From positions 310,001-374,000 of the forward strand of contig CAWAPQ010000001.1 of assembly GCA_963783965.1 (NCBI GenBank): 64,000 bases of DNA, given 5' to 3'. This stretch comes from Bog-473 sp963783965. Its GTDB lineage: Bacteria; Actinomycetota; Acidimicrobiia; Acidimicrobiales; RAAP-2. This document shows positions 62,719 to 64,000 of the stretch, one piece after another. Numbering within the stretch: position 1 is the stretch's first letter; each line of letters opens with the position of its first letter. The position numbers were made by a program, and so were the translations under genes. Below the pieces are notes generated by a model. It searched no databases. It was given only the letters and a program-made list of their open reading frames with translations, and was not told the origin of the DNA.

Positions 62719-64000
62719 ATGCGCCAATCCGGATGGAGTCGGTCGCTGCCGTTCGTGGCGGCACGTGCTGTGGCGCTGCTGATGCTGGTCCCCGCACTCG
62801 CTCTCGGAACCGCCGTCGAGTTCTCCTCCGGCGCGGGCGCCACGTCCACACCGGCCGCGGCGGCCCCCACGAACAGCTACGGCGGCGGTGCGAACATGGC
62901 CGCGGATCCGGCCGGTGGCTACTGGACCGCCACCTGGGCGGGAGCGGTGGCTCCCCACGGCTCGGCGCCGGCCTTCGGATCCCCCGCCCAGTCGGGGCTC
63001 GGACTGACCAAGCCCATCATCGGCATGGCGGCCACGCCGGACGGGCACGGCTACTGGCTCGTCGCCTCGGATGGTGGCATCTTCAATTACGGCGACGCCG
63101 CGTTCTACGGCTCAGCCGGCGGCATGCATCTCAACCAGCCCATCGTCGGCATGGCGCCCACGACCGACGGCCGCGGGTACTGGCTCGTCGCCTCCGACGG
63201 CGGCATCTTCAGCTACGGCGACGCGGCGTTCCACGGTTCGACGGGGGCCATGCACCTCAACAAGGCCATCGTCGGCATGGCGCCCACGACCGGCGGCAGC
63301 GGGTACTGGCTCGTCGCCTCCGACGGCGGCATCTTCAGCTACGGCGACGCCACGTTCCACGGGTCGACGGGAGCCATCCGCCTCAATCAGCCCATCATCG
63401 GCATGGCGCCCACGGCGGACGGAGCGGGTTATTGGCTCGTCGCATCCGACGGCGGGGTGTTCACGTTCGGCGATGCGGGTTATTACGGATCGACCGCCGG
63501 GAGCGGCGTGCCCGCCCTGGGCATCGTGATCGACCCGCCGGCGCCGGGCTACGCCGTGGTGACCGAGGACGGCAACGAGACCTCCTTCGGCCCGTCGGCG
63601 CCCAACGGCAATGTGCAGCCCACGTCACCCGCTGGTTCCGGGCGATCGGGCACCACCACGACCACGAGGCCGTCCAGCACGACCACGACCCGGCCGCCCC
63701 GCACCACCACCACGACCGGGGCCACCGGCAGCACCTCGACGACCACCCCGGCCAATACGCCCGCGTCGTCGACGAGCGGACTGCAGCAGGGGGCGTATGT
63801 CGGAGCCGGAGACCCGTCCGGGATGGCGACGTTCGCCCAACAGACGGCGACCACGCCGACGGTTGCCACCGACTACCTGCCCTCCGACAACGGATGGTCG
63901 GGGATGGACGGCGCCGGCGGCAGCCTGAACTGGCTCACGGGGGCCTGGAAGGGGACGGGCTACACGCTGTCCCTGGGTGTGCCGATCATTCCGGACAGTT
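62719..64000 (+). CDS. Secreted propeller-repeat protein with C-terminal glycosidase-like domain (partial)
   Basis: The right edge cuts this gene; 427 residues are visible. A signal peptide occupies about residues 1-50 (AARAVALLMLVPALALGTAV). Six repeats of 42 residues follow, of the type GYWLVASDGGIFxYGDAxFxGSTGAxxLNQPIVGMAPT, as in the protein at 10626. A linker of Ser/Thr/Pro/Arg comes next (SSTTTTRPPRTTTTTG), then GAYVGAGDPSGMATFAQQ, DYLPSDNGWSGMDGAGG and GYTLSLGVPIIP, resembling the start of GH26-like mannanase proteins. GGGGGAG precedes ATG 62719. Upstream lies a c-di-GMP riboswitch. Confidence 0.75.
   Translation, partial: MRQSGWSRSLPFVAARAVALLMLVPALALGTAVEFSSGAGATSTPAAAAPTNSYGGGANMAADPAGGYWTATWAGAVAPHGSAPAFGSPAQSGLGLTKPIIGMAATPDGHGYWLVASDGGIFNYGDAAFYGSAGGMHLNQPIVGMAPTTDGRGYWLVASDGGIFSYGDAAFHGSTGAMHLNKAIVGMAPTTGGSGYWLVASDGGIFSYGDATFHGSTGAIRLNQPIIGMAPTADGAGYWLVASDGGVFTFGDAGYYGSTAGSGVPALGIVIDPPAPGYAVVTEDGNETSFGPSAPNGNVQPTSPAGSGRSGTTTTTRPSSTTTTRPPRTTTTTGATGSTSTTTPANTPASSTSGLQQGAYVGAGDPSGMATFAQQTATTPTVATDYLPSDNGWSGMDGAGGSLNWLTGAWKGTGYTLSLGVPIIPDS
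62890..63590 (+). repeat. Six 42-codon propeller-like repeats, second locus
   Basis: Units with GYWLVASDGGIF(N/S)YGDA(A/T)F(Y/H)GS(A/T)G repeat every 126 nt, with degenerate first and last copies (GYWTATWAG, GYAVVTEDG). Consensus and unit length equal those at 11290-12020, pointing to a shared module. Confidence 0.8.

Overview
This 64 kb window is high-GC DNA with actinobacterial gene order. It carries the chromosomal replication origin of what is most likely an acidimicrobial actinomycete (Actinomycetota, Acidimicrobiia-like; lineage inferred). The order pcnA, DUF6049 protein, murJ, trxB, trxA, cwlM-like amidase, parB, parA, rsmG, jag, yidC, yidD, rnpA, rpmH, dnaA, dnaN, recF, dciA-like, gyrB, gyrA matches the mycobacterial origin region. 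The blocks padR-ino1 and rpsF-ssb-rpsR-rplI-dnaB also recall mycobacteria. Sigma-M and rsmA, which sit before trxB in mycobacteria, are replaced by a degV-like gene and a small membrane protein gene. Around the origin, genes to the left of dnaA mostly run on the minus strand and those to the right on the plus strand.

Layout. 1-8.7 kb is mixed metabolism (peroxiredoxin tail, SDR, MFS, PIG-L deacetylase, class II aldolase, amidohydrolase) around a three-gene DNA repair cassette: LigD-type primase-polymerase, an HhH-PHP protein and a LigC-type ligase. 8.8-12.8 kb is an operon that looks like a reduced methylamine-dehydrogenase maturation cluster. It has a MauD-like thioredoxin, a MauE-like membrane protein, a membrane protein with an SPCG motif, and a Tat-exported Cys-rich protein fused to six 42-residue propeller-like repeats. 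12.8-22.8 kb holds a flavin oxidase, HAD phosphatase, dnaB, ribosomal genes, panB, padR-ino1 and CCA transferase. 22.8-46.1 kb is the origin region, with two parS sites upstream of parA and a candidate oriC between dnaA and dnaN. 46.1-50.8 kb holds lepB, a D-aminoacylase-like gene and a tandem-domain dCTP deaminase. 51-55.1 kb is a surface-protein locus: a chaplin-repeat protein with a C-terminal anchor, and two related single-pass membrane proteins, one with a very long Gly-Thr tract. 55.2-59 kb holds an aldo-keto reductase, an acyl-CoA synthetase and RNase D. 59.3-64 kb is a signalling locus: a degenerate GGDEF protein, a small conserved protein, a DevR/DosR-like regulator diverging from a DevS-like GAF kinase, then a c-di-GMP-I riboswitch in front of a secreted propeller-repeat and glycosidase-like protein cut by the window end.

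Two themes tie distant parts together. The six-repeat propeller module occurs both in the mau-like operon and in the riboswitch-controlled gene. A small-protein family occurs at 3.3 kb and at 60.2 kb, both times downstream of DosR-box-like sequence. The assembly seems to contain single-base errors: the amidohydrolase, parB and the Gly-Thr protein each change frame once, at a point where one inserted or deleted base restores a normal protein.
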